A stretch of DNA of 64,000 nt from CG2-30-36-16 sp964372115. GTDB taxonomy: Bacteria; Bacteroidota; Ignavibacteria; Ignavibacteriales; Ignavibacteriaceae. Positions 54,803 to 64,000 of the stretch are shown here, one piece after another (position 1 is the stretch's first letter; every line of letters starts with the position of its first letter). The notes below the pieces were generated by a model. The model saw only the letters and a list, made by a program, of their open reading frames with translations. It did no database searches and was not told the DNA's origin. The stretch covers positions 105,534 through 169,533 of the forward strand of contig CAYJPN010000008.1 in the NCBI GenBank assembly GCA_964372115.1. Reading direction: 5' to 3'. The translations under genes were made by a program, and so were the position numbers.

Positions 54803-55105
54803 TTAATTCCCTTCGAACCATTCGGTTAAAAACGACTGCTTGCTTAACGGGAGAAATTGTATAAACTCATAGTCGGCAAGTCCATTTTTGCGATAAGGAT
54901 CATCCATAAAAAAGTTATCAACCTCTTCAAGAGTTTTTCCTTTTGCGCAGACAAGCCCACCGGTGCGCGGAACACGCGGACCCGAAAAAAGGAGAAGTCC
55001 TTTTTCGTAACCCTGCTTTAAAAACTCCCGGTGTACCGGAGTAGTCGCTTCTATCTGCTCGATAGGCGCTTTGTAATTTATCAAAACAATAAAATGCTTC
55101 ATCAT
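54803..55105 (-). CDS. YCII-related protein
   Basis: A 100 aa single-domain protein of the YCII/dimeric alpha-beta barrel family: MKHFIVLINYKAP, THP-like segment TTPVHREFLKQGYEKGLLLF, SGPRVPRTGG and DPYRKNGLADYEFIQFLPL. Members bind small ligands or have minor enzymatic roles; some carry a His-Asp pair, here H28 in VHREFL. The precise role is unknown. Convergent with the T9SS gene, separated by a perfect inverted repeat. Confidence 0.88.
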   Translation of the reverse strand: MMKHFIVLINYKAPIEQIEATTPVHREFLKQGYEKGLLLFSGPRVPRTGGLVCAKGKTLEEVDNFFMDDPYRKNGLADYEFIQFLPLSKQSFLTEWFEGN

Positions 55106-55182
55106 ATTTCCTTTTATATTTTCATAACAAGAATAACGTGTTTCCGGTTGTTAGCAAAAGTAACCTGCCCGGTTTTATTGTG

Positions 55183-56136
55183 CTATTTTTTTATTTTAGA
55201 TTTCATAGGTTCGAAAAATACCTTATATATTCTGCTCGATCCGTTTTCATACTTATTTATCCCGCCCAACAAATCACTTATGGATGAAAAATTGTTCGGA
55301 TTTTCATTTAACTGACTTCTTTTACTTGTAAAAAAAAGTGTGTTTGTGTTTGCGTCTACAAAGGGACAGTAATCCATTTTATCAGAGTTTATTTCTGCGC
55401 CCATATTTTTTGCTTTGCTCCATCTGCCGTCGGCAATTTTATAACTTATATAAAGATCGCCGCTTCCAAAACCATCTTCTCTATTATAGCCCGTAAAAAT
55501 AATGTATGATTCATCGGGGGCAATAAATGAATTAAACTCATATCCCTCAGAATTTATAGAATCATTCAAAGCAACAGGAGGCAGATACTTGTCGGACTGC
55601 CATTTGCTGAAAAAAATATCATCTTTATTTTTTGAGTTTTGATAATCACAAGTGAAGTATAAATTATGGTTGTTCGATAGAGCCGGATAAAATTCGTCTT
55701 GATCAGTATTGATCGGACTGCCGACATTTATGGGTATTGACCAATCGGAATTTTTATCAGCTCTCTCGACATACCAGATATCAAAATCTTTTGGTTTAGC
55801 AGTGGAGTTGTGCAACGGTCGGTCAGATGCAAAATAAAGTTTCAAGCCATCAGGCGAAAGAAAGGGCTCCATGTCCCTATACTTTCCGGAAAAAGAAGCA
55901 ATTTGGGGTTCCTCCCATTCGCCCATCTGTTTTTTAATTATTATTATAACCGAAATTTCTCCAAGAATACTTTGCGCGGTAAAATATGCTTCATTAAATG
56001 ACGGAGATATTGTAAAGTCGCGGACATTCGGGAATTGCATAACTATATCAGCCTCTGCGGGCTGCACTGCTGACGTTTGCTGACTAAAGCCAAACGGAAC
56101 AATTAATAAAATTAAAATGACGAGTATCTTTTTCAT
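55183..56136 (-). CDS. Secreted PD40/WD40-like beta-propeller protein
   Basis: A 317 aa protein with signal peptide (1-18, PFGFSQ). Repeated TolB-type blades are visible: EPFLSPDGLKLYFASDRP, YPALSNNHNLYFTCDYQ, FNSFIAPDESYIIFTGYNR and YCPFVDANTNTLFFTSKRS. Such propellers bind proteins or peptidoglycan-associated partners in the periplasm. No sorting domain or lipobox is seen. It stands alone between the YCII gene and a membrane-protein gene. Confidence 0.85.
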   Translation of the reverse strand: MKKILVILILLIVPFGFSQQTSAVQPAEADIVMQFPNVRDFTISPSFNEAYFTAQSILGEISVIIIIKKQMGEWEEPQIASFSGKYRDMEPFLSPDGLKLYFASDRPLHNSTAKPKDFDIWYVERADKNSDWSIPINVGSPINTDQDEFYPALSNNHNLYFTCDYQNSKNKDDIFFSKWQSDKYLPPVALNDSINSEGYEFNSFIAPDESYIIFTGYNREDGFGSGDLYISYKIADGRWSKAKNMGAEINSDKMDYCPFVDANTNTLFFTSKRSQLNENPNNFSSISDLLGGINKYENGSSRIYKVFFEPMKSKIKK

Positions 56137-56271
56137 AATTGTCTTTCCTTTTTAAAGCGAAAATTATTTTTTACTTTGTTTAGCTTTTCACAAAAAAGTT
56201 GTGACAAAAAATCTGTTTAAGAATACAATTACCAAACTTCAAATTATAATCTCTTTGGTAGTTAAAACAGA

Positions 56272-56742
56272 TTAGGTTGTTAAAGCATATACTGCAAAAA
56301 AAGTCATCATACATGAGTAAAGAAGGGTTGCTATAACGCTGCGCCACAGCCTTGCCGGTGACTTTTTCCCATCCGTAAAATATCTGTATGCATGAAGTAT
56401 GGCTGCCTGAAAAAGATAAAGTGAATAACCCAAAAGCATCAATATCTGCGCTTTTGCTCCCCATACCGCGGCAACTGCAATAATTCCCATAACTCCAAAT
56501 GCAAGGTTCGCAAAACCAACTTCAAACATCCAATCCGGTCTGTCGGTTTCCCAACCCATTCTTTTCGCATCCTCTTTGTGAAAAATAACATGACGAAAAA
56601 ACGAGAGTACGCCAACTACACCAACCGTTGTAAATGTAACTATTCCAAGCGCAGTATCCGGCTCCTCGGACAGGAAATAAAAACCAAAAAATATACCGAC
56701 AGCCCCAACGGACATGCTAATTATGCTTATTAAACTTGCCAT
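56272..56742 (-). CDS. DUF6790 family membrane protein
   Basis: A 156 aa integral membrane protein with four hydrophobic helices (near 3-22, 33-48, 78-100 and 130-153). The family blocks FFRHVIFHKEDAKRMGWE and MFEVGFANLAFGVMGI identify DUF6790. ATG at 56742 is chosen over 56772 because it has AAAGGA 8-13 nt upstream. Function unknown. Confidence 0.8.
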   Translation of the reverse strand: MASLISIISMSVGAVGIFFGFYFLSEEPDTALGIVTFTTVGVVGVLSFFRHVIFHKEDAKRMGWETDRPDWMFEVGFANLAFGVMGIIAVAAVWGAKAQILMLLGYSLYLFQAAILHAYRYFTDGKKSPARLWRSVIATLLYSCMMTFFAVYALTT

Positions 56743-56820
56743 AAGTTTTCCTTTATTAATTCTGTATTTCATGACGATTAGATAAATACACCGACAGGTG
56801 ATACCGGAGAAAATATACTG

Positions 56821-57195
56821 TCAAAATAAAACCCATTGAAGAGCCGCTTCTATTGTGTAAAAAGGTTGAGATGAGTATTGATTATCTAATGTTTCCACTA
56901 AAGTTGGTATTGCAACATCTTCAACTGATTGCGTGAGAATTGCAATTTTTTTATCTCTAAATATTTCGAGGTGCTGCGAATAATATTCCGCTATGCGACG
57001 GTAATCGCTAAGTTTTATATCAAAAGAAGCTTTTCTATAATCAAGTATAAAACCTTTTGTTTTCTTCGGAATGAGATTATTTGTAATAGCAAAATCCCAC
57101 GAAGAGTTAATATCTTTAATAGTAATGGGCCCATAATAGTATTTGTACATTATTCCGGTAGCCTCATCAAACATATATTTAAAGTTTTTCTCCAT
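56821..57195 (-). CDS. Small cytosolic protein, STAS/SpoIIAA-like by shape
   Basis: 124 aa from ATG 57195 (MEKNFKYMFDEATGIMYKYY), preferred over 57279 because relatives begin there. The pattern GIMYKYYYGPITIKDINSSW, KGFILDYRKASFD and KKIAILTQSVEDVAIPTLVE alternates strands and helices as in SpoIIAA-like proteins. No catalytic residues are evident. Identity is suggested by pattern only. Confidence 0.55.
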   Translation of the reverse strand: MEKNFKYMFDEATGIMYKYYYGPITIKDINSSWDFAITNNLIPKKTKGFILDYRKASFDIKLSDYRRIAEYYSQHLEIFRDKKIAILTQSVEDVAIPTLVETLDNQYSSQPFYTIEAALQWVLF

Positions 57196-57279
57196 ACAAT
57201 CACCGGAAACATCCACTCGCTTTTTCTTTATAAATTGATTTACCGGAAAGATGTTAAAAAATTTTGTCATATTCATCAA

Positions 57280-57737
57280 ACAAGAATATATTTTTTAAAA
57301 ATATGATGAAGGCTTTTTTACAACCGTTTCGGATTAGTCCCAATATATTTTTCCGCGATAAACAAAAAATCAACTTTTGCGTTGCACCCATCGACTGAGA
57401 CGTTGGTTTAGCACTTGAAATTATTGTAATACTTCTCACTTCGGGTTATTGAGAAACTGTTCCAATTTTGCCTGAGCTTCAATCATATAAACATAAATTT
57501 GTGTACACAATATCTCATCTCATTAATCCTTTTTTACCAATCTGAACAATGCAGTGCTGAAAGCAAAAATTAGTTTATGTCGTAAGGAATAAAATCTCTG
57601 TGGCAGTATATTAAAGGTTTTATTGGGCTTATTCAACTTTATAAAAAGGCACAAACATAACACTATCGAAGATACCGGCAGAGCCGAAGCCAATAAATTC
57701 TGTAGCCAGTACACATAGTCTCGCATTTAAACTATAT
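57280..57737. other. Gene-poor spacer with decayed frames
   Basis: I find no convincing gene. On the minus strand, short pieces such as MIEAQAKLEQFLNNPK-stop (about 57462-57512) and NAKVDFLFIAEKYIGTNPKRL-stop (about 57320-57400) read like fragments of a broken gene that I cannot identify. The 3' part (57520-57737) is featureless. Confidence 0.4.
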
Positions 57738-57773
57738 TTGCCGGTCACTTTTTTTTACAAAATACTTAAGCTC

Positions 57774-59663
57774 ATGTCGAATAATGTAAATCCCGTAATT
57801 TTAACCGCAAAAGAAATTGAAGTTCATTACGGCGAACAGGTTGTGTTGAATAAAGCTTCCCTCACAATTCATGAGGGGGACAGGATAGGATTGGTTGGCA
57901 GAAACGGCGCCGGTAAATCTACATTCTTAAAAATTATTGCAGGCAAACTTTTTGCCGACTCCGGTGAAATAGCAAAAAGAAAAGAACTAACCGTCGGGTT
58001 TTTGTCGCAGGAGTTTTCGCTTGATGAAACAAAAACCGTTTATGAAAATATTGTTTCGGGTGCAAAAAATATAACCGATCTGATTTCCGAATACGAATCG
58101 CTTCCGTTCGATTCGCCTCAAAAACATATTCTTGAAGAAAAAATTTTACACGCTGACGGATGGAATCTCGAAAAAAAAATCGATATGCTCATTCAAAACT
58201 TAAACGCACCGGCAAAAGAAAAATATATTACAAATCTTTCCGGGGGTGAAAAACGGCGCATTGCCCTCTGCGAGGTATTAGTGTCGGAACCTGATTTGTT
58301 AATACTCGATGAACCAACAAACCATCTTGACACATCGTTCATCGAATGGCTTGAAGATTTGCTCTCCAACTATAAAGGCACTTTCATTTTTGTAACACAC
58401 GATCGTTACTTCCTCGATAATATTGCAAACAGAATAGTGGAACTTGCGCACGGCGAATTTTACTCGCACCAGGGAAATTACACCGATTATCTCATCAATA
58501 AATCGGAGCGGCAGGCAATACTTGAAGCGGAAGAAAATAAGCGGCAGAATTTTCTGAGGCGTGAACTCGACTGGGTTATGCGCGGACCGCGAGCGAGAAG
58601 AACAAAAGCAAAAAGCCGTCTCGATCAATATGAGGAAATAGCGGCAAAGCAAGGACCAGAAAAAGAGGTTGATGTTGACTTGATAATTCCGCCCGCTGAT
58701 AGTCTTGGCAATAAGGTTCTGGAATTAAAAAATGTAAGCATCAAGCTCGGCGGTAAATTACTATTTGAAAACCTTGATTTACTTTTTGAAAAAGGAAGAA
58801 AACTTGGGGTTGTGGGGAATAACGGGACAGGCAAAACTACATTTCTAAAAATCGTTCTTGGCGAGCTTCATCCGCAAAAAGGCAAAACTGAAATAGGCGA
58901 AAAAACAATCTTTAATTATGTTGACCAGGAAAGGCTTTTGCTGAATGATGAGGATACTGTATTTGAAGCTATAAGCGAAGGAAATGAAACGATTCAATTC
59001 GGCAAATATAAAATGAATGTTTGGACTTATCTCAGGAGATTTTTATTTACCGATGACAGGATAAATACAAAGGTCGGCAGACTCTCTGGCGGTGAACGCA
59101 GCAGGTTGACTCTTGCAAAAATATTAATGCGCGGCGGTAACTTTCTTTTGTTAGATGAACCGACAAATGATCTTGATTTACCAACTCTTCGCGTGCTTGA
59201 AGAAGCTTTGATAAACTTTGAAGGATGTGTAGTTGTGGTAAGTCACGACCGTTATTTTTTAAACCGTGTTTGCACCGGTATTTTAGCTCTGGAAGGAACC
59301 GCTACGGCACATTTTAGTGAAGGTAATTATGATTATTATGTTGAAAAAAGAAATGCGCGACAAAAAGACAACGCTGTTGAAGAAAAAACAAAAATAAAAA
59401 AAGAAGATTCCCGCGAAAAACCGAAAGTAAGGAAGTTGAGCTGGAAAGAAACAAAAGAGCTTGAGTCGATTGAGGAAGATATAATAAAAACCGAGGAGGA
59501 AGTTGAAAGAATTGAAGGGATATTTTCGTCACCCGATTATTATGAAAAGTATGCCGGAGATACTGTTCAATTAAATAACGAGCTAAACCAGGCGAAGGAA
59601 AAAATAAAACAGTTATACGACCGCTGGCAGGAACTTGAAAGAATAAAAGAAGGAGTTGAATAA
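57774..59663 (+). CDS. ABC-F family ATPase (Uup-like)
   Basis: 629 aa from ATG 57774 (MSNNVNPVILTAKEIEVHYG); the frame extends to 57738 but this start precedes the first nucleotide-binding domain. Two domains are present: Walker A GRNGAGKST and GNNGTGKTT, signatures NLSGGEKRRIALCEVL and RLSGGERSRLTLAKIL, Walker B LLILDEPTNHLD and FLLLDEPTNDLD. The linker is rich in charged residues (RGPRARRTKAKSRLDQYEE). A C-terminal coiled coil (about 545-625) matches the Uup-type DNA-binding tail. ABC-F proteins act on ribosomes or, for Uup, on DNA transactions. Confidence 0.93.
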   Translation: MSNNVNPVILTAKEIEVHYGEQVVLNKASLTIHEGDRIGLVGRNGAGKSTFLKIIAGKLFADSGEIAKRKELTVGFLSQEFSLDETKTVYENIVSGAKNITDLISEYESLPFDSPQKHILEEKILHADGWNLEKKIDMLIQNLNAPAKEKYITNLSGGEKRRIALCEVLVSEPDLLILDEPTNHLDTSFIEWLEDLLSNYKGTFIFVTHDRYFLDNIANRIVELAHGEFYSHQGNYTDYLINKSERQAILEAEENKRQNFLRRELDWVMRGPRARRTKAKSRLDQYEEIAAKQGPEKEVDVDLIIPPADSLGNKVLELKNVSIKLGGKLLFENLDLLFEKGRKLGVVGNNGTGKTTFLKIVLGELHPQKGKTEIGEKTIFNYVDQERLLLNDEDTVFEAISEGNETIQFGKYKMNVWTYLRRFLFTDDRINTKVGRLSGGERSRLTLAKILMRGGNFLLLDEPTNDLDLPTLRVLEEALINFEGCVVVVSHDRYFLNRVCTGILALEGTATAHFSEGNYDYYVEKRNARQKDNAVEEKTKIKKEDSREKPKVRKLSWKETKELESIEEDIIKTEEEVERIEGIFSSPDYYEKYAGDTVQLNNELNQAKEKIKQLYDRWQELERIKEGVE

Positions 59664-59917
59664 TAATGGTGCGACTCTCTATGCTTCTCGTAACATTTTA
59701 GCTTAAATATCATCCGCACAAAAACTCCAAAAGAGCAAATCATGTAATTTTAGCAGTGCCTATTTACATTAATAAATATTTCCCCTAAATTTTACTCGCT
59801 AAAAACAAGGCGCGGGATAAATGAAAACTTTTTTACATAAACCGGCTCAAATTTATTACGGATTAATAATTCATCCGCTAACCACAAAAAACGAGCAATG
59901 ACAAAACGAGCAACCCC

Positions 59918-61729
59918 ATGAAAACAAAACTACTCCTTCTATTAATTTTTAATTTTTCCTTTTTAATTTTTAATTGCGAAGCCGCCACGCGCTTTGTAAG
60001 TAAAACCGGCACCGCCACCCCGCCCTACACAACCTGGGCAACCGCAAGCGACAGCATACAAAAGTGCATTAACATTTGTAATGACGGGGATACTGTTGTT
60101 GTGGCGAATGGCGTGTATAGAGAGTATCTCGTTATCCATAAAAATATTTCTCTGATAGGCAGTAGTATGGATAGTACTGTTGTTGATGGTAGAAATTTAT
60201 TTTACTTGAGGGATAGAGATACCACAATACTTATAACCGCCGATAGTGTGGAGATAAAAAACTTTGATATAATTGGCTTCGGTAAAAATACGTCTTCAAT
60301 TGTTATTGTTATTGACTTCCAGGATAATTTCATACTCGAGAATTGTAAAATTCATAATTCCTATCTTGGAGTGTCTGCTGGATATACTAATTGCGATTTT
60401 TCATCGTTGATGGTATTTGATATTACAGTCGGTGGACTGGGATTAAGAAGTTTTTTAATGACAGAAATTTTTGTTGTAAGAAATAGTGTTGTTACTGTAA
60501 ATCCCGGTAGTAATACAGGGCCCATTTCGTGTGTTGGTTTTGGAAAATATTATCTTTATGGAAATGTGCTTATCTCCCCCCAAAATGACGTACGTCGGGG
60601 AATATTCTTTGATGCTGAACTTACCTCCGTATTAAAAAATAATATTATCTCAAGCTTTCGTGATGTTGGAGTAAGAGATGCATTTGATATTACCGATACA
60701 ACAATAATGCATAATAATCTTTTTCTTCATGTCAGCCCCAACATAATAAATATTAATTGGAATGATGGCAGACATATGTCATTCAGAAATAATATTATTG
60801 CCTACAATGCTACTGGTTTTAAAAACTCAAAGGGTGTTGTCCGTTCTGATTATAATATTTATTGGCAGAACCAAACAAATATTAGTGGCGGTATAGTAAT
60901 GGGGGAACATGATTTAATTGTTGACCCGATGTTTGTTAAAGATGTAGCTCCCCACTTAGACAGCACATATGATTTTCATCTTCAAAAGTATTCCCCAGCT
61001 ATTGATGCCGGGGACCCGGAGATTTTGGATGTTGATGGTTCAAGGAGTGACATTGGTCTTTTCGGAGGTCCTTTTGGTGAAAAATACACGTATCAAGACC
61101 TTGCTCCAAGAACCCCAAAACAACTCACTGCGGCGGTTGATTCCGCTTTTATAAAACTAAATTGGCTGCAAAATACAGAGGCTGATTTATTTGAGTATAT
61201 TTTATACCGCGATACCGTCACGGGATTTGATATAACAAAAGATAAAATAATTTACCGCGGTTCCGAAAACTATTTTTCTGATTTATTAAGTATGCTCACA
61301 GCTAAGCAATATTACTATAAAGTAACCGCTATAGATAGTCAAATGAATCAATCTGCCGCTTCAGCCGAAGTTGCGGTTATATTAGTTGGTGTAGAGCCGA
61401 TAGTAAAAAATAATGATTACCTTCTTTACCATAATTATCCAAACCCTTTTAATCCAGCAACTAAAATCGGTTATCACATAAAAGAAAGAGCCTATATAAA
61501 ACTAATGGTGTATGATATAAAAGGAGAATTAATAAGCGTACTTGTAAATGGAGAACAATCAGCAGGCTACCACGAAGTTGAATTTAATACTTCCGGGGCA
61601 AGAAATGAACAAATTGAAAAAGAATACGGCAGCTTTGCAAGCGGTATTTATTTATACAGAATTGAAGTTATAAATGAAAATAATATACCGGTTTATTCCG
61701 ATATGAAAAAAATGATACTTTTAAAGTAA
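59918..61729 (+). CDS. Secreted T9SS protein with right-handed beta-helix
   Basis: A 603 aa protein. Signal peptide about 1-22; a parallel beta-helix region about 25-390 of the pectate-lyase/polysaccharidase type (QKCINICNDGDTVVVANGVY, FILENCKIHNSYLGV, LFLHVSPNIININWNDG); a fibronectin-like domain about 405-495 (FIKLNWLQNTEADLFEYIL); and the type A sorting domain (LYHNYPNPFNPATKIGY to KKMILLK). No catalytic residues can be picked out, so it may bind rather than cut polysaccharide. The T9SS signature matches its neighbours. Confidence 0.88.
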   Translation: MKTKLLLLLIFNFSFLIFNCEAATRFVSKTGTATPPYTTWATASDSIQKCINICNDGDTVVVANGVYREYLVIHKNISLIGSSMDSTVVDGRNLFYLRDRDTTILITADSVEIKNFDIIGFGKNTSSIVIVIDFQDNFILENCKIHNSYLGVSAGYTNCDFSSLMVFDITVGGLGLRSFLMTEIFVVRNSVVTVNPGSNTGPISCVGFGKYYLYGNVLISPQNDVRRGIFFDAELTSVLKNNIISSFRDVGVRDAFDITDTTIMHNNLFLHVSPNIININWNDGRHMSFRNNIIAYNATGFKNSKGVVRSDYNIYWQNQTNISGGIVMGEHDLIVDPMFVKDVAPHLDSTYDFHLQKYSPAIDAGDPEILDVDGSRSDIGLFGGPFGEKYTYQDLAPRTPKQLTAAVDSAFIKLNWLQNTEADLFEYILYRDTVTGFDITKDKIIYRGSENYFSDLLSMLTAKQYYYKVTAIDSQMNQSAASAEVAVILVGVEPIVKNNDYLLYHNYPNPFNPATKIGYHIKERAYIKLMVYDIKGELISVLVNGEQSAGYHEVEFNTSGARNEQIEKEYGSFASGIYLYRIEVINENNIPVYSDMKKMILLK

Positions 61730-61758
61730 TTTTATAGACGGTTAAGGAGGTGATACCA

Positions 61759-61794
61759 ATGGACAATAGATTGTTCCATTCTATGTTTAGTTAA
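61759..61794 (+). CDS. 11-codon small ORF with near-perfect Shine-Dalgarno
   Basis: ATG at 61759 follows TAAGGAGGTGAT, almost the full complement of the 16S rRNA 3' end, at about 7 nt spacing. It encodes MDNRLFHSMFS-stop and ends 31 nt before the next gene. ATGGACAAT/ATTGTTCCAT within it can pair as a short hairpin. It could be a leader peptide or a translational coupling device; existence as a peptide is unproven. Confidence 0.45.
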   Translation: MDNRLFHSMFS

Positions 61795-61825
61795 ACTATT
61801 TATAAATAATTCAAAGGTTATAAAA

Positions 61826-64000
61826 ATGAAAACCAAAATTTCATTACGATTATTAATGTTGTTATTTATTTTTCTTTGTTATTCAGCTTTGCTTTTATCG
61901 CAGCCCGCTCATCTAAAATACTATGATAGAACACCGATGAAAGTTCAACTTTGGGGTTCTCAGTGGTTAAACCATGACTCAGTTGTACACCGTCCGCATA
62001 TGTTTAGTCAAGTAAAAAATATGGGGGCTGATTTAGTTGTTTGCGAAAATGTTGTAGATAGTGCTACATATAGTGATTACGATTCTGTATATTCTGCGGG
62101 ACTTAAACTAATGCCCTACAATCAAAATCCTTCTCACATCGACCATTACATCGCTAAATATTCCGAATCTTCGTATACAACTTGGGAAGCAGAAGGTACA
62201 CCGGAGGAAGATGGAGATGCTACTTTATCCCGGGATAAGGTAAATACGGGTGTAACCACATCCGGCACCCGGACATGTATTGTTACCGAACCAGAATGTC
62301 CGTCAGGATTAATATTATCTGGACCCGGTTATATGCAGCGCATAAGATATCATTTAAGTTCCGATACAATAAATTATACCGCACAGTTTCAGATGAAACT
62401 TGATTATAATCCTTATTATGAAGATGCTTATCCGCAATTACAAAACAATCAGACTGTTGTGTGTACTATTCAGGTAACAGCATCCGAATTTCAAAGAATA
62501 GGCAACGAATGGGAGATAATAGATATTCATGTAGTTGAAGATAGCATTCTAAAAGCCGCAGATTTTGTAAACTACGGCAACTGGAAAAACTTTGAACTCA
62601 ACTATGATTTAGATTCTTTAACTGCACCCGGATTATTTGCAGATTTGTCTACCTCCCTACTGAAGGAATCAACTCGGGATGAATCCAATGTAATACGGTT
62701 TATAGAATACAGGGTAGTTTGGAATCAGATAAACTTTGCTCAGTTGTATGTAGATAAAGTAATTTTGTCAGACGATGATGGCGCAGATTTATTCACCGAT
62801 CAATTTTTACAAACCAATATAATGCAAATTTCCAATAATTACTTACTCAACTGGTTACCTGCCTTTGATAATACGGTTGTTGCCTGGTATTTAAAAGATG
62901 AAGCAAACTTTATTGATAACCAGGAACCGGTAAGATTAATAAATCAACTAATAAAAAATGCGGCTGGCAGTTCGGGCAGGCAGGCTTACTTATCTATCGC
63001 CGGCAGTTTTAGCGGCACCTACGGTGACAGTAGGATGGGTACCGAGGAGTTGTATGTAATAGAAGAAACTCTCAAAAGAAATAAAATGGAAGGCACACAA
63101 CTAAATTTTTATTTGTATGATTACCCGTGGAATGATAACCGCCCCACATATAGGGAAGATAATATATATCATTTAACCGAATGTCATCTTTCAAAAATAA
63201 ATCAGATAGATTCTATTTTTGTATTTAGTCTGCAAACCGGGCTGTGGCAGGCTGACAGCGGTCATTTAGAAAAAATACCAAACCGCGCTCAATTTCTTTA
63301 TTCTATGAATATGGGTTTATTATATGGAGCAAAAGGTATAGACATAAGTAATTATTTTTATAAGTTTAATGCCGTTGATGACACCGGGAATACTTCAGCT
63401 TTATATAATCACTACAATAATTATTATACGCCGCTTTATTATACAATCAAAAATGAGGCGTCACCCCTTCTCAAAGGATTATTCGGAAGAACACTTCGAA
63501 ATATTAAGCAAACGGAGCAAAAGCCGAATAATATTCTTTCCACTACTCCAACTACCGTCGCTGAAGGACAGTATCTAAGTCAACTTAAAAGTCTTGCCTT
63601 GGAAGCCACAATACATGTTATCGATGCAGGCTTCTTTAAGCAAAGTCCGGCATCTACAATGGCTGAATATTTTATGCTCGTTAATAGGTGGTATAGTACT
63701 ATTGGCGAAATACAAATTTATCTATGTAACTTGTCCGGATATAAAAACTGGACTATTGAAAATCTTGTAGATACTAGTTTTTATTATTTAGTCGCAACTT
63801 CCAATCAGGCAAATTTTATAGATAATATTTCTGCAGGTGATGCTGCTCTTTATTATGTTAGCCCCGCTGTAAAAGCCGGTGGACAAATACAAGCAAGTGA
63901 AAGTATAAACCAAAATACTACACTTGATGGTAACCTAACAATAACAGCCGGAGACACACTATACATTAATGCGGTCTATACTGTACGCGATACTATCTTT
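61826..64000 (+). CDS. Secreted protein, 3' end outside window
   Basis: Open frame of 725 codons to the last base. Signal peptide (MKTKISLRLLMLLFIFLCYS to LLLSQ). I do not recognise a domain with confidence. The start KVQLWGSQWLNHDSVVHRPH with LKLMPYNQNP and VVAWYLKDEANFID has the look of a TIM-barrel hydrolase-like fold, with a beta insertion (about 130-320). Near the window end SESINQNTTLDGNLTITAGD resembles the beta segments that precede T9SS sorting domains, which may lie just beyond the window. Probable extracellular enzyme or binding protein. Confidence 0.6.
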   Translation, partial: MKTKISLRLLMLLFIFLCYSALLLSQPAHLKYYDRTPMKVQLWGSQWLNHDSVVHRPHMFSQVKNMGADLVVCENVVDSATYSDYDSVYSAGLKLMPYNQNPSHIDHYIAKYSESSYTTWEAEGTPEEDGDATLSRDKVNTGVTTSGTRTCIVTEPECPSGLILSGPGYMQRIRYHLSSDTINYTAQFQMKLDYNPYYEDAYPQLQNNQTVVCTIQVTASEFQRIGNEWEIIDIHVVEDSILKAADFVNYGNWKNFELNYDLDSLTAPGLFADLSTSLLKESTRDESNVIRFIEYRVVWNQINFAQLYVDKVILSDDDGADLFTDQFLQTNIMQISNNYLLNWLPAFDNTVVAWYLKDEANFIDNQEPVRLINQLIKNAAGSSGRQAYLSIAGSFSGTYGDSRMGTEELYVIEETLKRNKMEGTQLNFYLYDYPWNDNRPTYREDNIYHLTECHLSKINQIDSIFVFSLQTGLWQADSGHLEKIPNRAQFLYSMNMGLLYGAKGIDISNYFYKFNAVDDTGNTSALYNHYNNYYTPLYYTIKNEASPLLKGLFGRTLRNIKQTEQKPNNILSTTPTTVAEGQYLSQLKSLALEATIHVIDAGFFKQSPASTMAEYFMLVNRWYSTIGEIQIYLCNLSGYKNWTIENLVDTSFYYLVATSNQANFIDNISAGDAALYYVSPAVKAGGQIQASESINQNTTLDGNLTITAGDTLYINAVYTVRDTIF

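Noticed and set aside
57523..57726. 67-codon minus-strand hydrophobic frame
   Set aside because: No ribosome site, no recognisable family and odd composition; likely chance.

Overview
The window looks like chromosome from a low-GC member of the Bacteroidota/Chlorobiota group, most likely an Ignavibacteria (Ignavibacteriales/Melioribacter-like) bacterium. The main evidence is the set of secreted proteins ending in a type A type IX secretion (T9SS) sorting domain with the NYPNPFNP motif, together with mostly weak Shine-Dalgarno sequences and AT-rich spacers. The taxonomy is inferred from these features, not from a marker-gene tree.

Region 1 (1-18.0 kb) is mostly housekeeping. It holds the 3' part of an M1 aminopeptidase, an MscS channel, a thioesterase, a HisH-like protein that has lost its catalytic cysteine, a secreted histidine-containing protein built from two exact 104-residue halves, the RNase P RNA (rnpB), a recombination/repair cluster recJ-ruvC-ruvA, a fumarylacetoacetate hydrolase-family enzyme, a MacAB-like export operon (adaptor, ATPase, two permeases), a secreted amidotransferase-like protein, and a TPR lipoprotein-type/secreted gene followed by clpX.

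Region 2 (18.0-36.5 kb), almost all on the minus strand, is a defence/mobile island. From right to left it contains a PLD-nuclease/SNF2 helicase, an ORF6N DNA-binding protein, a GxxExxY remnant, an Eco57I-type restriction-modification enzyme overlapping a TIR effector, a TcmP/DUF5131 (three-Cys-motif) pair, an AAA ATPase/subtilase pair resembling IetAS, a DUF3037 gene beside a headless HipA-like kinase remnant, a hypothetical gene, remnants of a phage/ICE-type helicase-methylase, and an XRE regulator. The island is full of scars. Three copies of the 3' tail of the R-M gene separate the modules. Three copies of an ORF6N-tail-plus-palindrome repeat lie at 19.96, 32.24 and 32.42 kb, two of them bracketing about 12.4 kb. 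A perfect palindrome inside ORF6N coding sequence is kept in both copies by a paired base change. No integrase or tRNA boundary is visible.

Region 3 (36.6-64 kb) is mostly on the plus strand and concerns signalling and the cell surface. An NtrB/NtrC-like two-component system precedes a T9SS protein with four fibronectin repeats. A second, NarL-type system has a kinase whose extracytoplasmic part is an FG-GAP propeller plus ASPIC/UnbV domain, and it sits between T9SS proteins carrying BNR/YCF48 propellers and LamG domains. Two of these T9SS genes share 147 identical bases in their sorting-domain region. Smaller genes (YCII, PD40 propeller, DUF6790 membrane protein, a short cytosolic protein), an ABC-F ATPase, a beta-helix T9SS protein, an 11-codon ORF with a near-perfect Shine-Dalgarno and a secreted protein cut by the window end complete the region.
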